Assembly (NCBI RefSeq): GCF_015666175.1
Contig: NZ_JADPIE010000003.1
Location: forward strand, 62,001 to 126,000
Origin: Halonatronomonas betaini
GTDB lineage: Bacteria > Bacillota > Halanaerobiia > Halanaerobiales > Halarsenatibacteraceae
Length of the DNA: 64,000 bases
Direction: 5' to 3'
Both the position numbers and the translations under genes were made by a program. Positions 52,253 through 61,055 of this stretch are shown in pieces. How positions within the stretch are numbered: position 1 is the stretch's first letter; every line of letters starts with the position of its first letter. Under the pieces are notes generated by a model. That model did not search any database, was not told the origin of the DNA, and saw nothing but the letters and a program-made list of their open reading frames with translations.

Positions 52253-52870
52253 ATGAATGAAGCATTAATCTGTGTTGATCTTCAAAATGATTTCTATGAA
52301 GAAGGTGCATTACCAGTTGCAGGTGCAAGTCAGATCAATTTTACCATTAATAAGATGCTTAAAGAGGGAGATTTCAAGACAATTGTTGCTTCCCAGGACT
52401 GGCATCCTGAAAATCATGCCAGTTTTGCATCAAATCACGATAAAGAGCCCTTTTCTCCATATAAAGGCAACCTCGAAGGTTTAGGAGAGGTTTTATGGCC
52501 AGATCACTGTGTCCAGGGAACTCATGGGGCAGAATTTCACCAGGATATCGATACTGATAAGTTTGACCTTATTATCCGGAAGGGACAGGACCTGGAAGTA
52601 GATAGTTATTCGGCTTTTAGAGATAATGATGGCACTGATTTAGGACTGGCTGCATATCTTAAGGGGCTTAATATCAAAAAAATAGTTCTGGTTGGACTTG
52701 CTTTAGATGTCTGTGTATTTTATACTGCCCTGGATGGCATTAAGGCCGACTTTGATGTTGAACTTATTCTAGAAGCTTCTAAAGGAGTAAATGCAGAGGA
52801 AAATGATGTTGAAAATGCTATTGATAAAATGATTGCAAAAGGTGTAAAAGTTAAGGAGAGATATATTTGA
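52253..52870 (+). CDS. pncA: Nicotinamidase
   Basis: The 205-residue isochorismatase-fold enzyme has CVDLQNDF (D9), the metal-binding SQDWHPENH with D49 and H51 and H85 in WPDHCVQGT, K110 in IIRKGQD and catalytic C154 in GLALDVCVFYTALD. It converts nicotinamide to nicotinate, which feeds NAD+ synthesis together with the nadE product. AAGGAGG precedes the ATG. Its stop overlaps the TTG start of the methyltransferase gene by 4 bp. Confidence 0.95.
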   Translation: MNEALICVDLQNDFYEEGALPVAGASQINFTINKMLKEGDFKTIVASQDWHPENHASFASNHDKEPFSPYKGNLEGLGEVLWPDHCVQGTHGAEFHQDIDTDKFDLIIRKGQDLEVDSYSAFRDNDGTDLGLAAYLKGLNIKKIVLVGLALDVCVFYTALDGIKADFDVELILEASKGVNAEENDVENAIDKMIAKGVKVKERYI

Positions 52871-54015
52871 ATAAATTAAGAATTATGGTTTCAACTACTT
52901 TTGGTGTTGAAGCTATTGTGAAAAAGGAATTAAGAAAATTAAATTATAATGTTGAGCGGGTTAAGAATGGCCGGATTGAATTTGAAGGTACTGCTGAAGA
53001 TTTAGCCAGGGTTAATCTTCATTTAAGGGCAGCTGAAAGGGTCTATTTAAAATTAGCAGAATTTACTGCCAGGGATTTTGATGAACTTTATGATCAGGTT
53101 AATGAATTAGAATGGCAGGATCTAATTCCTTATAAGGGTAAATTCCCGGTTACAGGTAAATCAAGTAAATCTCAGCTCCATAATGTCCCGGCCTGTCAAT
53201 CAATTATTAAGAAATCTATTGTTGATAAATTACAGAGTAAATATGGTGAGGGGCGTCTACCAGAGACTGGAGAAACCTATCCAGTTAATTTTATGATTAA
53301 TAAAGATAGGGTTATTATTGCCCTTGATGCCAGTGGGACAGGACTCCATAAGCGTGGTTATAGACAGGAAGCCGGTCCTGCTCCAATCAAGGAAACTATT
53401 GCGGCAGCCATGATTTACCTTAGCAAATGGAATAGAGATAGAATTCTAATAGATCCATTCTGTGGTTCAGGAACTATTCTGATTGAAGCTGCTTTAATGG
53501 CTCGAAAAATAGCCCCAGGTTTAAATAGAGATTTTGTCAGTGAAGACTGGGCTTTTCTGCCAGAAAATCTTTATGATGAGATGAGGACTGAAGCCAGAGA
53601 TAAGATCTGGACAGATGCCGAGCCTAGAATGCTGGCAGGTTATGACCAGGACCAGCGCTCAGTTAAACAGGCTATCTATAATTCAAGACGGGCTGGAGTT
53701 GAAGAGATGATTCATTTTCAGCAGCAGGAACTTGCTGATTTTTCAACAAACCGCAAATATGGTTATATCATTTCTAACCCTCCATACGGTGAAAGAATGG
53801 CTGAGGATGAGGTCAGGGAATTATATGAACTAATGGGTAATAAGTTTTTACCGTTAGACACCTGGTCATTTTATATCCTGACTGCCCACCCGGATTTCGA
53901 AAAGTATTTCGGTAAAGAAGCAAGTAAAAGGAGAAAATTATATAATGGCGGCCTGGAATGCCAGTTTTATCAGTATTATGGTCCATGGCCACCATCTGAT
54001 GGAAGTGATTATTAA
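52867..54015 (+). CDS. THUMP-domain 23S rRNA methyltransferase (RlmL/YpsC-like)
   Basis: The 382-residue protein begins at TTG after AAGGAGAG. It has an N-terminal ferredoxin-like/THUMP part (residues 1-160; FGVEAIVKKELRKLNY, LRAAERVYLKLAEF) and a C-terminal Rossmann methyltransferase with DPFCGSGTILIEAAL (about 199-213) and the NPPYGERM catalytic loop near 306. It transfers methyl from SAM to N2 of a guanine in rRNA, by homology to RlmL. It overlaps the pncA stop by 4 bp and the next start by 1 bp. Confidence 0.92.
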   Translation: MNKLRIMVSTTFGVEAIVKKELRKLNYNVERVKNGRIEFEGTAEDLARVNLHLRAAERVYLKLAEFTARDFDELYDQVNELEWQDLIPYKGKFPVTGKSSKSQLHNVPACQSIIKKSIVDKLQSKYGEGRLPETGETYPVNFMINKDRVIIALDASGTGLHKRGYRQEAGPAPIKETIAAAMIYLSKWNRDRILIDPFCGSGTILIEAALMARKIAPGLNRDFVSEDWAFLPENLYDEMRTEARDKIWTDAEPRMLAGYDQDQRSVKQAIYNSRRAGVEEMIHFQQQELADFSTNRKYGYIISNPPYGERMAEDEVRELYELMGNKFLPLDTWSFYILTAHPDFEKYFGKEASKRRKLYNGGLECQFYQYYGPWPPSDGSDY

Positions 54016-54989
54016 TGGGGAAACAGAATAAATCTGGTGATAAAAGCCAGGTTTTACCCTATTTAGCAGGGCTGACATTCAGCATTATCTTTGGTTTTTC
54101 CTTTATGTTTTCCCAGGATGCCCTGGAATATTTAAATCCATTTCATTTATTAGGCTTTAGATTTATAATTGCTTCACTTACAATGACTTTTTTCTGGGGC
54201 TTAGGGTTTATTGAGATAAATATATTATCAAAGGCGAAAGGACCATTACTATTAGTGGCTCTATTTCAACCAGCCCTTTATTTTCCCTTTGAGGTAACAG
54301 GAATTCAGATGACAACATCGTCTCAGGCCGGTTTAATGATTTCTTTAATACCGGTTGCAGTTGCTATTTTTGGAGCAATTTTTCTAAAAGAGATACCTGG
54401 TAAACTTCAGCTATTTTTTATAATTCTGTCAGTGTCAGGTGTTGGTGTGATTGTTTCTTTTCAGGGCGAGCTTGCTTCGACTGAAGGCCATCTAATCGGA
54501 CTGCTCTTATTGATGGGGGCAGTTATTTCTGCAGGTTTATATAATATTGTTTCCAGGTCTATTTCTGTTAACTATACCCCTGTCGAGATAACATTTTTTA
54601 TGTGTTATACAGGAGCAATTATATTTAATATAATCGGTATCAGACTCCATGATGGCGGCCTTTCAGAATATATCTCAATGTTTACACTGTCTGAAGTTCT
54701 AATTGCCGTTACATATTTAGGGGTTTTATCTTCTGTTGTTGCATTTTTTATGATGAATTTTACATTATCAAAGTTGCCGGCTTCTCAAGCAGCCATCTTT
54801 GCTAACCTGGTTACAGTTGTTTCTATTTTTGCCGGTGTCTTTTTAAGGAATGAGCCATTTTACAGACCACAGATTATTGGAGCTATAATGATAATTCTAG
54901 GGGTCTGGGGTACTAATTATTTCGGAGTTAAAGAAAAAAGAGAGAAAAAATTTAATAGAGGTGAAAATTATGAAAAGAATTTTAATTAG
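54015..54989 (+). CDS. EamA/DMT family transporter
   Basis: The 324-residue protein has ten membrane helices arranged as two EamA halves. The first half contains PFHLLGFRFIIASLTMTFFWG, the second SQAAIFANLVTVVSIFAGVFLRNE. The cytoplasmic tail is lysine-rich. EamA proteins export amino acids, metabolites or drugs. Its ATG overlaps the stop of the methyltransferase gene by 1 bp, and its 3' end overlaps dapB by 20 bp. Placement at the head of the DAP/lysine genes would suit a lysine-related exporter, but that is inference. Confidence 0.9.
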   Translation: MGKQNKSGDKSQVLPYLAGLTFSIIFGFSFMFSQDALEYLNPFHLLGFRFIIASLTMTFFWGLGFIEINILSKAKGPLLLVALFQPALYFPFEVTGIQMTTSSQAGLMISLIPVAVAIFGAIFLKEIPGKLQLFFIILSVSGVGVIVSFQGELASTEGHLIGLLLLMGAVISAGLYNIVSRSISVNYTPVEITFFMCYTGAIIFNIIGIRLHDGGLSEYISMFTLSEVLIAVTYLGVLSSVVAFFMMNFTLSKLPASQAAIFANLVTVVSIFAGVFLRNEPFYRPQIIGAIMIILGVWGTNYFGVKEKREKKFNRGENYEKNFN

Positions 54990-55761
54990 AGGTATTACTG
55001 GTAGCATGGGTGTTGAGACAGCTTCCATGATAATTAGCCATTCTGACTATAAACTTGTTGCTGGCCTGGCCGAGGAAAACTTAAATGTTGACCTATCAAG
55101 GCTGACCGGTCTGTCTAAGGCTACAGATGTTTCTATATTTGCAGATTTAAAAGAGGCTGTACTTTCAACAAAACCAGATATTATGATAGATTTTACTGTT
55201 CCTGATGGGCTTTTACCTGCCTTAAAACAGGCTTTAGATTTAGGCCTTGATTTAATAATTGGTACAACAGGTCTGCAGGAAGATGAAATCCAGGAATTAA
55301 AAGCATATACTGAAGACAAATCAGCTACAACTATGTTAATACCTAACTTTTCATTAGGGGCAGTATTAATGATGGAATTTGCCTCTAAGGCAAGTAAATA
55401 CTTTCCGAGAGCCGAGATTATTGAAGGCCATCATGAAAATAAGGCAGATGCTCCTTCTGGAACCTCTATTGCCACAGCTGAAAAATTAGAGAAGACGGAG
55501 CCATTTCTAAAAGAAGAAGAGATAAAATATACAATTGAAGGAGTCCGTGGCGGCGAGAAAAATAATGTCAGAATTCACAGTCTTAGACTGCCTGGTTTAA
55601 TGGCCAGACAGGAAGTTATTTTCGGTGGCCAGGGCCAGACCTTTACTTTAACCCATAATACTATCTCCAGAAGTTCTTATATGCCTGGTGTCCGACTTGC
55701 CCTTGATAGGATTGAAGATAAATCAGGATTTATTTATGGACTCGATAAATTGTTGGATTAA
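54970..55761 (+). CDS. dapB: 4-hydroxy-tetrahydrodipicolinate reductase
   Basis: The 263-residue protein has the N-terminal RILIRGITGSMG dinucleotide fold (2-14), DFTVPDG near 74-80, the GTTG motif at 98-101, and the active site EGHHENKADAPSGT with H154, H155 and K158. The C-terminal part has VRGGEKNNVRIHSLRLPG. It reduces the DapA product with NAD(P)H in lysine and peptidoglycan-precursor synthesis. I chose the ATG at 54970, six bases after AGAGGTGA, rather than the GTG at 54961. It overlaps the transporter gene by 20 bp. Confidence 0.95.
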   Translation: MKRILIRGITGSMGVETASMIISHSDYKLVAGLAEENLNVDLSRLTGLSKATDVSIFADLKEAVLSTKPDIMIDFTVPDGLLPALKQALDLGLDLIIGTTGLQEDEIQELKAYTEDKSATTMLIPNFSLGAVLMMEFASKASKYFPRAEIIEGHHENKADAPSGTSIATAEKLEKTEPFLKEEEIKYTIEGVRGGEKNNVRIHSLRLPGLMARQEVIFGGQGQTFTLTHNTISRSSYMPGVRLALDRIEDKSGFIYGLDKLLD

Positions 55762-55782
55762 TGAGTTTTAAGGAGGATATTT

Positions 55783-56778
55783 ATGAATTATACTATTGGT
55801 GTTTTAGGTGCCTCTGGTCTGGTAGGCCAGGAGATCATTAAAATTTTAGAGGAGAGGAACTTTCCTCTTAAAGATATCAGGTTATTTGCCAGTGAAAGAT
55901 CTACTGGTAAAACTGTTGTATTTAAAGATAGAGAAGTTGAAATTGAAAAGTTAACTGTTAAAGCAGCTAAGGAATGCGATATTCTGCTCTCAAGTATGCC
56001 TTCAGGAATAAGTGAGAAAATAATTCCTGAAATTGCAGATAGTGATACAATTGTAATCGATAATTCTTCAGCCTTCCGTCAAAAAGATGGTATTCCACTG
56101 ATTGTACCTGAAGTAAATAGTGGAGATATTCCTGAAAGGCCTGAGATTATTGCCAATCCAAACTGTTCAACTATTCAGCTTGTTTTAGTCTTAAAACCAC
56201 TGGCTGAAAGGTATGGTCTGGATGAGGTTGTTGTCAGTACCTATCAGTCAGTCTCTGGGAGTGGCCAGAAAGCTTTAGAATCATTAAAGGCAGAAACAAA
56301 AGAGCAGCTTGAATCTGGTAATAAGGAAGGCAAATATTATGAACGACCAATTGCCTTTAATTTATTACCTGCTATCGATTATTTCCATGATGATGGTTTT
56401 TCCAATGAAGAGGTGAAGATGTTAAATGAGTCCCGTAAAATATTAGGAGATCCTGAATTACATTTAAATGCAACCTGTGTCAGGGTTCCTGTCTATTATG
56501 GCCATGCTGAGAGCTGTTATTTGAAATTAAATAAAGAGTTTAATATAGATGATATAAAAGAATTACTGGCTAATTTTCCAGGTTTAAAACTTTATGATAA
56601 TCCTGAGTTAGCTGAATATCCTGAACCAATCTTATCTGAAGAGATTGATGAGACTTTGGTGGGTAGAATAAGAAGAGATAGAGTAAACCCAAAGGCTTTA
56701 AACTTATATATTGCAGCCAATAATCTTCGTAAAGGGGCGGCTTTAAATGCAGTTCAGATCGCTGAAGAACTGGTCTAA
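55783..56778 (+). CDS. asd: Aspartate-semialdehyde dehydrogenase
   Basis: The 331-residue protein has the NADP fold IGVLGASGLVGQEI (5-18), LSSMPSGISEK, IDNSSAFRQ, IVPEVN, and the catalytic cysteine C128 in NPNCSTIQL. HLNATCVRVPVYYGHAE near 230 carries the phosphate-binding histidine region. It reduces aspartyl phosphate to aspartate semialdehyde, the branch point for lysine/DAP, threonine and methionine. AAGGAGG precedes the ATG. It lies 21 bp from dapB and 21 bp from the aspartokinase. Confidence 0.95.
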   Translation: MNYTIGVLGASGLVGQEIIKILEERNFPLKDIRLFASERSTGKTVVFKDREVEIEKLTVKAAKECDILLSSMPSGISEKIIPEIADSDTIVIDNSSAFRQKDGIPLIVPEVNSGDIPERPEIIANPNCSTIQLVLVLKPLAERYGLDEVVVSTYQSVSGSGQKALESLKAETKEQLESGNKEGKYYERPIAFNLLPAIDYFHDDGFSNEEVKMLNESRKILGDPELHLNATCVRVPVYYGHAESCYLKLNKEFNIDDIKELLANFPGLKLYDNPELAEYPEPILSEEIDETLVGRIRRDRVNPKALNLYIAANNLRKGAALNAVQIAEELV

Positions 56779-56799
56779 TAATTGCTGGAGCTGGTTAAT

Positions 56800-58011
56800 A
56801 TGAATGTGATTATTCAGAAATTTGGTGGTAGTTCTCTGGCAACCTTAGAAGATAGAGAAAATGCCTGTAGACAGGTAATAAAAGCTGTTAAAGCTGGTTA
56901 TAAGCCTGTAGTCGTTGTCTCTGCAATGGGCAGGGCAGGGGCTGCATATGCTACTGATACTCTTTTAGACCTGCCAGGAGATAGAGAGAAATTATCGGCC
57001 AGACAGCAGGATTTACTGGCCTCCTGTGGCGAGGTTATCTCTTCAGTAATAATTGCCGGCCATTTGACTGAAAAAGATTACTCGGCCCAGTCTCTGACCG
57101 GAGGTCAGGCCGGTATTATAACCGATGATAATTTTGGAGCTTCCAGGATTATTGCTGTGAAACCGGAAAAAATCATAAAACTTCTTGAAAAAGATATAAT
57201 TCCTGTTGTTGCAGGTTATCAGGGCTTAAGCCAGGATGGCGAGATAACAACCTTAGGAAGAGGTGGCAGTGATACAACTGCCAGTGCTTTAGGCTATGCA
57301 TTAAATGCTGAAAAGATCGATATCTTTAGTGATGTTGATGGATTAATGACAGCAGACCCCTCCATTTATGAAGGCGCAAAAAACTTGAGTGAAGTGACCT
57401 TTACTGAGGCCTGTGAACTGGCCTATCAGGGAGCTGAAGTTATCCATCCCAGGGCAACAGAGTTTGCCCAGGCTGGAAATATTCCTCTGAGAATAAGAGC
57501 TACAAATAATCTAAACGATGATAATGGCACAGTTATTAAGGATTCCAGGGATTTAAATAAAGACCGCCCAGTTACTGGACTGGCAGTCAGGCGTCAGGTA
57601 GCCTTTATAGAGATTCTCCCTGATAGCAAGAATGATTATAATACAGGCCTTAAATCGTTTAGACTGCTTGCAGATAATGACATTAGTGTTGATATGATAA
57701 ATATAAGACCGGAAAAGATTTCATTTATAGTTGATAATCCAGATATAAATAGAGCCAGCAGTTTATTGACTGATTCAGGCTTTACCTTTAATATTTCAGA
57801 TAAATTTTGTAAGGTTTCTATTGTTGGAAGTGGTATGACAGGTCTGCCTGGAGTTATGGCCAGGATAGTTGATGCTTTAAATCAGGCCGGGATTAAGATT
57901 TATCAGACGACAGATTCCCATACCAGTATTGCCTGTTTAATAGAAAAAAGCAGCGAGGAAGCTGCTATTTCAGCACTGCACGGAGCTTTTAAACTAAATT
58001 ACAAGGAGTGA
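56800..58011 (+). CDS. lysC: Aspartokinase (single-function, DapG/LysC type)
   Basis: The 403-residue protein has IIQKFGGSSLATLEDR (about 4-19), VVVSAMGRAG, GRGGSDTTASALGYALNAEKIDIFSDVDG and two C-terminal ACT domains (from about 270) that bind allosteric amino acids. It phosphorylates aspartate. The gene order asd-aspartokinase-dapA is the Bacillus dapG arrangement, where the enzyme is inhibited by meso-DAP; I infer the same. TGGAG lies 9 bp before this ATG. Confidence 0.93.
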   Translation: MNVIIQKFGGSSLATLEDRENACRQVIKAVKAGYKPVVVVSAMGRAGAAYATDTLLDLPGDREKLSARQQDLLASCGEVISSVIIAGHLTEKDYSAQSLTGGQAGIITDDNFGASRIIAVKPEKIIKLLEKDIIPVVAGYQGLSQDGEITTLGRGGSDTTASALGYALNAEKIDIFSDVDGLMTADPSIYEGAKNLSEVTFTEACELAYQGAEVIHPRATEFAQAGNIPLRIRATNNLNDDNGTVIKDSRDLNKDRPVTGLAVRRQVAFIEILPDSKNDYNTGLKSFRLLADNDISVDMINIRPEKISFIVDNPDINRASSLLTDSGFTFNISDKFCKVSIVGSGMTGLPGVMARIVDALNQAGIKIYQTTDSHTSIACLIEKSSEEAAISALHGAFKLNYKE

Positions 58012-58016
58012 GTATA

Positions 58017-58895
58017 ATGTTAGAAGGAAACCTTTATACGGCAATGGTTACACCCTTTACTGAGTCAGGAGAAGTTAATTACGAGAAAGCCCGGGATTTA
58101 GCCAGGTATTTAATTAATGAAGGCTGTGACGGACTGGTTATCTGTGGAACTACTGGAGAAGTGCCGACTTTAACAGACCAGGAAAAGATCACTTTATTAC
58201 AGAATATTGTTGCTGAAGTTGGAGATAAAGCTGAAATTATTGCTGGAACCGGGTCGTATGATACAAGATCAAGTATTGAATTGAGCAGAGAAGCAGAAGA
58301 GATTGGTGTTGATGGGGTTATGCTTGTTGTTCCTTATTATAACAAACCACCTCAGGAATCATTGTATCAGCATTTTAAATCTATTGCTGAAAGTATTGAG
58401 CTACCGGTTATGCTCTATAATGTTCCAGGCAGAACCTCTAGAAATATGGAGGCAAAGACTACTATCCAGCTTGCTGAAATTGATAATATTGTTGCTATAA
58501 AAGAGGCAAGTGGCGATTTTGATCAGGCCACTGAGATAATTGCTAGAGCCGGCGATAAGATAGATCTTTATAGTGGTGACGATTCATTAACATTACCTTT
58601 AATGTCCCTGGGAGGCAAAGGGGTTGTCAGTGTTGCCGGCCATTTAGTTGCTTCTGAGATAAAAGATATGATAGAATTAGCTCTGGCCAATGATTTTAAA
58701 AGAGCCGCTGAGATTAATAAAAAGCTATTCCCAATCTTTAAGAATATGTTTATATCTACAAACCCTATTCCTGTTAAGACTGCTCTTAATATGAAAGGCT
58801 GGGATTTAGGTAGTTTTAGGCCACCATTAACTGAGCTGGAACCATCTAAGAAAGATCTGTTAAAGAATCTTTTAGAAAATTATAATTTACTATAA
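58017..58895 (+). CDS. dapA: 4-hydroxy-tetrahydrodipicolinate synthase
   Basis: The 292-residue TIM barrel has TAMVTPFTE (8-16), GTTGEVPTL (44-52), Y134 in YNVPGRT and the Schiff-base lysine K162 in VAIKEASGD. GGKGVVSVAGH near 200 is the last family motif. It condenses pyruvate with aspartate semialdehyde. AAGGAGTGA spans the stop of the aspartokinase gene and sits 7 bp before the ATG, so the two are translationally linked. It is the last gene of the long run starting at 49554. Confidence 0.95.
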   Translation: MLEGNLYTAMVTPFTESGEVNYEKARDLARYLINEGCDGLVICGTTGEVPTLTDQEKITLLQNIVAEVGDKAEIIAGTGSYDTRSSIELSREAEEIGVDGVMLVVPYYNKPPQESLYQHFKSIAESIELPVMLYNVPGRTSRNMEAKTTIQLAEIDNIVAIKEASGDFDQATEIIARAGDKIDLYSGDDSLTLPLMSLGGKGVVSVAGHLVASEIKDMIELALANDFKRAAEINKKLFPIFKNMFISTNPIPVKTALNMKGWDLGSFRPPLTELEPSKKDLLKNLLENYNLL

Positions 58896-59066
58896 TTTAA
58901 AATTCGGCGAGTTTTTGCTTGTATTTTAGTAAGTAAGACGTTATAATAGAAACAATGGATATTTATGTGCTATTTCTTAAATGAAATAAATAAATTTAAT
59001 ATAAATAAAAGAACACAATTAAGTAAAATTAATTGAAATTCAAATCGGAGGTGTCTTTTTTTATTT

Positions 59067-60740
59067 ATGTCACAAAAAAATAATGAAGCCGTCAGGATGA
59101 TTCCACTCGGCGGAGTCGGCCAGATCGGTAAGAACATGATGGTGTTGGAATATGGAGATGAGATGTTAATTATAGACTCTGGGGTGATGTTTCCTGAAGA
59201 TGATCAATTAGGTATTGATTTAGTAATACCTGACTTTGATTATGTCAAGAAAAATAAAGACAAAATCAAAGGGATTGTATTAACCCATGGTCATTTAGAC
59301 CATATAGGTGCTCTACCTTTTTTATTAAAGGAGATTAATGTACCTATTTATGGGACAAAGCTGACTTTAGGTTTATTAGAAGGAAATTTAAAGGAACATC
59401 GTTTGATGAAGTCAAGTCGTTTAAAGGTTGTAAATGCTGGAAGTACTGTTCAGGTTGGTCAGTTTAAGGTAGATTATATTAAGGTAAATCATAGTCTAAC
59501 AGATACCTGTGCACTTGCAATTCACACACCTTTAGGGCCGATTGTTTATGCCAGTGATTTTAAGTTTGACCAGACTCCAGTTGATGGAGAGGTCGCTGAT
59601 TTTCATAAACTAGCCGAGTTAGGACATTCAGAACCTGGCGTATTAGCACTTTTCTCTGATAGTACAAACGTTGAGCGGAAAGGTTACACGATGTCAGAGA
59701 AAGTTGTTGGTGAAACGATTGATGATATATTTTATAGAGCTACTAATAGGATAATCGTTGCAACCTTTGCTTCGAATATTCATAGAATTCAACAGATTCT
59801 TGATGCTGCAGTCAAGTATGACAGAAAAATTGCTATTACTGGCCGGAGTATGACTAATAATGTTGAAATAGCTAGAAGACTTGGGTATATTAATGTTCCT
59901 GATGATATGATCGTTGATATTAGAGATATGGGACATATTGCTGATGATGAAACTGTTATCATTACAACAGGAAGTCAGGGTGAGCCGATGGCTGCTTTAA
60001 CCAGAATGGCCAGAGGAGACCATTACCATATTAATATTAAAAATGGTGATACTGTAGTTATTTCTGCATCTGCAATCCCTGGTAATGAAAAATTTGTTGG
60101 CCAGACAATTAATCAGTTATTTGAACGGGGAGCAAATGTAATCTATGAAGATGTTTCAGGTGTGCATGTTTCTGGTCATGCCAGTCAGGAAGAGCTTAAA
60201 TTAATGCTTAATCTAACTAAGCCTAAATATTTTGTTCCTACCCATGGCGAGGCCCGTCATCTACATCAGCATGCTGCTTTGGCTGAAGATGTTGGAGTTC
60301 CTAAGGAGAACACTTATATAGCAGAGCTTGGCGATGTAATTGAATTTAGAGAAGATAAGGTAGAAAAGGTTGATAAGGTTCAGGCTGGAGATATTCTAGT
60401 TGATGGCCTTGGAATTGGCGATGTTGGAAATATAGTCTTAAGAGATAGAAAAACTCTATCTGAAGATGGAATTATTATTGTTGTTGTAACAATAGATAGC
60501 AATGGTAATATTCAATCTGGACCTGATATTATAACCAGAGGATTTGTTTATATCAGAGAGTCTGAAAAATTAATTGAAGATGCAACTAATCGTGTCAAGG
60601 ATGCTTTAGAAGAATGTGAAGAAAAGGGAATAACTGAATGGTCTGTTCTTAAAAAGACTATTAAAAATTCCTTAAATAATTACATTTATAAGCAGATTAA
60701 AAGAAATCCAATGATTCTACCGATTATTATGCAGGTATGA
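59067..60740 (+). CDS. rnj: Ribonuclease J
   Basis: The 557-residue metallo-beta-lactamase/beta-CASP ribonuclease has THGHLDHIG with H74, H76, D78 and H79, then ASDFKFDQTP, the beta-CASP segment with GSQGEP, SASAIPGNE, HVSGHASQEELKL and PTHGEARHL, ending with the RNase J C-terminal domain. It degrades and matures RNA by 5'-3' exonuclease and endonuclease activity. GGAGGTG lies 13 bp before the ATG, a longer than normal spacing. The gene follows dapA as rnjB does in Bacillus. Confidence 0.95.
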   Translation: MSQKNNEAVRMIPLGGVGQIGKNMMVLEYGDEMLIIDSGVMFPEDDQLGIDLVIPDFDYVKKNKDKIKGIVLTHGHLDHIGALPFLLKEINVPIYGTKLTLGLLEGNLKEHRLMKSSRLKVVNAGSTVQVGQFKVDYIKVNHSLTDTCALAIHTPLGPIVYASDFKFDQTPVDGEVADFHKLAELGHSEPGVLALFSDSTNVERKGYTMSEKVVGETIDDIFYRATNRIIVATFASNIHRIQQILDAAVKYDRKIAITGRSMTNNVEIARRLGYINVPDDMIVDIRDMGHIADDETVIITTGSQGEPMAALTRMARGDHYHINIKNGDTVVISASAIPGNEKFVGQTINQLFERGANVIYEDVSGVHVSGHASQEELKLMLNLTKPKYFVPTHGEARHLHQHAALAEDVGVPKENTYIAELGDVIEFREDKVEKVDKVQAGDILVDGLGIGDVGNIVLRDRKTLSEDGIIIVVVTIDSNGNIQSGPDIITRGFVYIRESEKLIEDATNRVKDALEECEEKGITEWSVLKKTIKNSLNNYIYKQIKRNPMILPIIMQV

Positions 60741-60765
60741 TCCAATAAATAACTAAAAAACAGGG

Positions 60766-60793
60766 GACAGGCAGTTAGCCTGTCTCTTTTCTT
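60766..60793 (+). terminator. Terminator of RNase J
   Basis: GACAGGC (60766-60772) pairs with GCCTGTC (60778-60784), followed by TCTTTTCTT. Confidence 0.82.
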
Positions 60794-60875
60794 AATAAAT
60801 ACCGATTTGCAGTATATAAATACATATAAATGAATATTACTTGTATAATTACTTTGTGAAATTTGTTAAGAGATA

Positions 60876-60908
60876 CTACCTGGTAACCGTCGGGTAACCG
60901 GAGGGTCA
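60876..60908. repeat. Three-unit 11-bp array upstream of ftsK
   Basis: Units are CTACCTGGTAA, CCGTCGGGTAA and CCGGAGGGTCA. The period matches the arrays at 6201 and 32619 exactly and the GGTA core matches the array at 32619. Confidence 0.7.
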
Positions 60909-61055
60909 TATCTACATATTGAATAAATATACACAAAGATTTTATTTGATTTTATAAAATTTAATAGCTTATTTATTGGTTTTACATAATATGCAGGAAT
61001 TATAACAAATAAAGAGAATTAATATATAGAACAGATATTTGTAGGAGAGGATATT

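Larger units (their letters stand above)
60741..61055. other. 315-bp intergenic region ahead of ftsK
   Basis: No gene is visible. It holds the RNase J terminator, about 80 bp of AT-rich DNA, a short 11-bp array (60876-60908) and a leader of AT-rich DNA before the AGGAGAGG site of ftsK. No convincing promoter pair was found. Confidence 0.75.

Noticed and set aside
54015-58895. Lysine riboswitch ahead of the DAP genes
   Set aside because: The genes overlap or are only a few bases apart, and there is no leader long enough to hold one.
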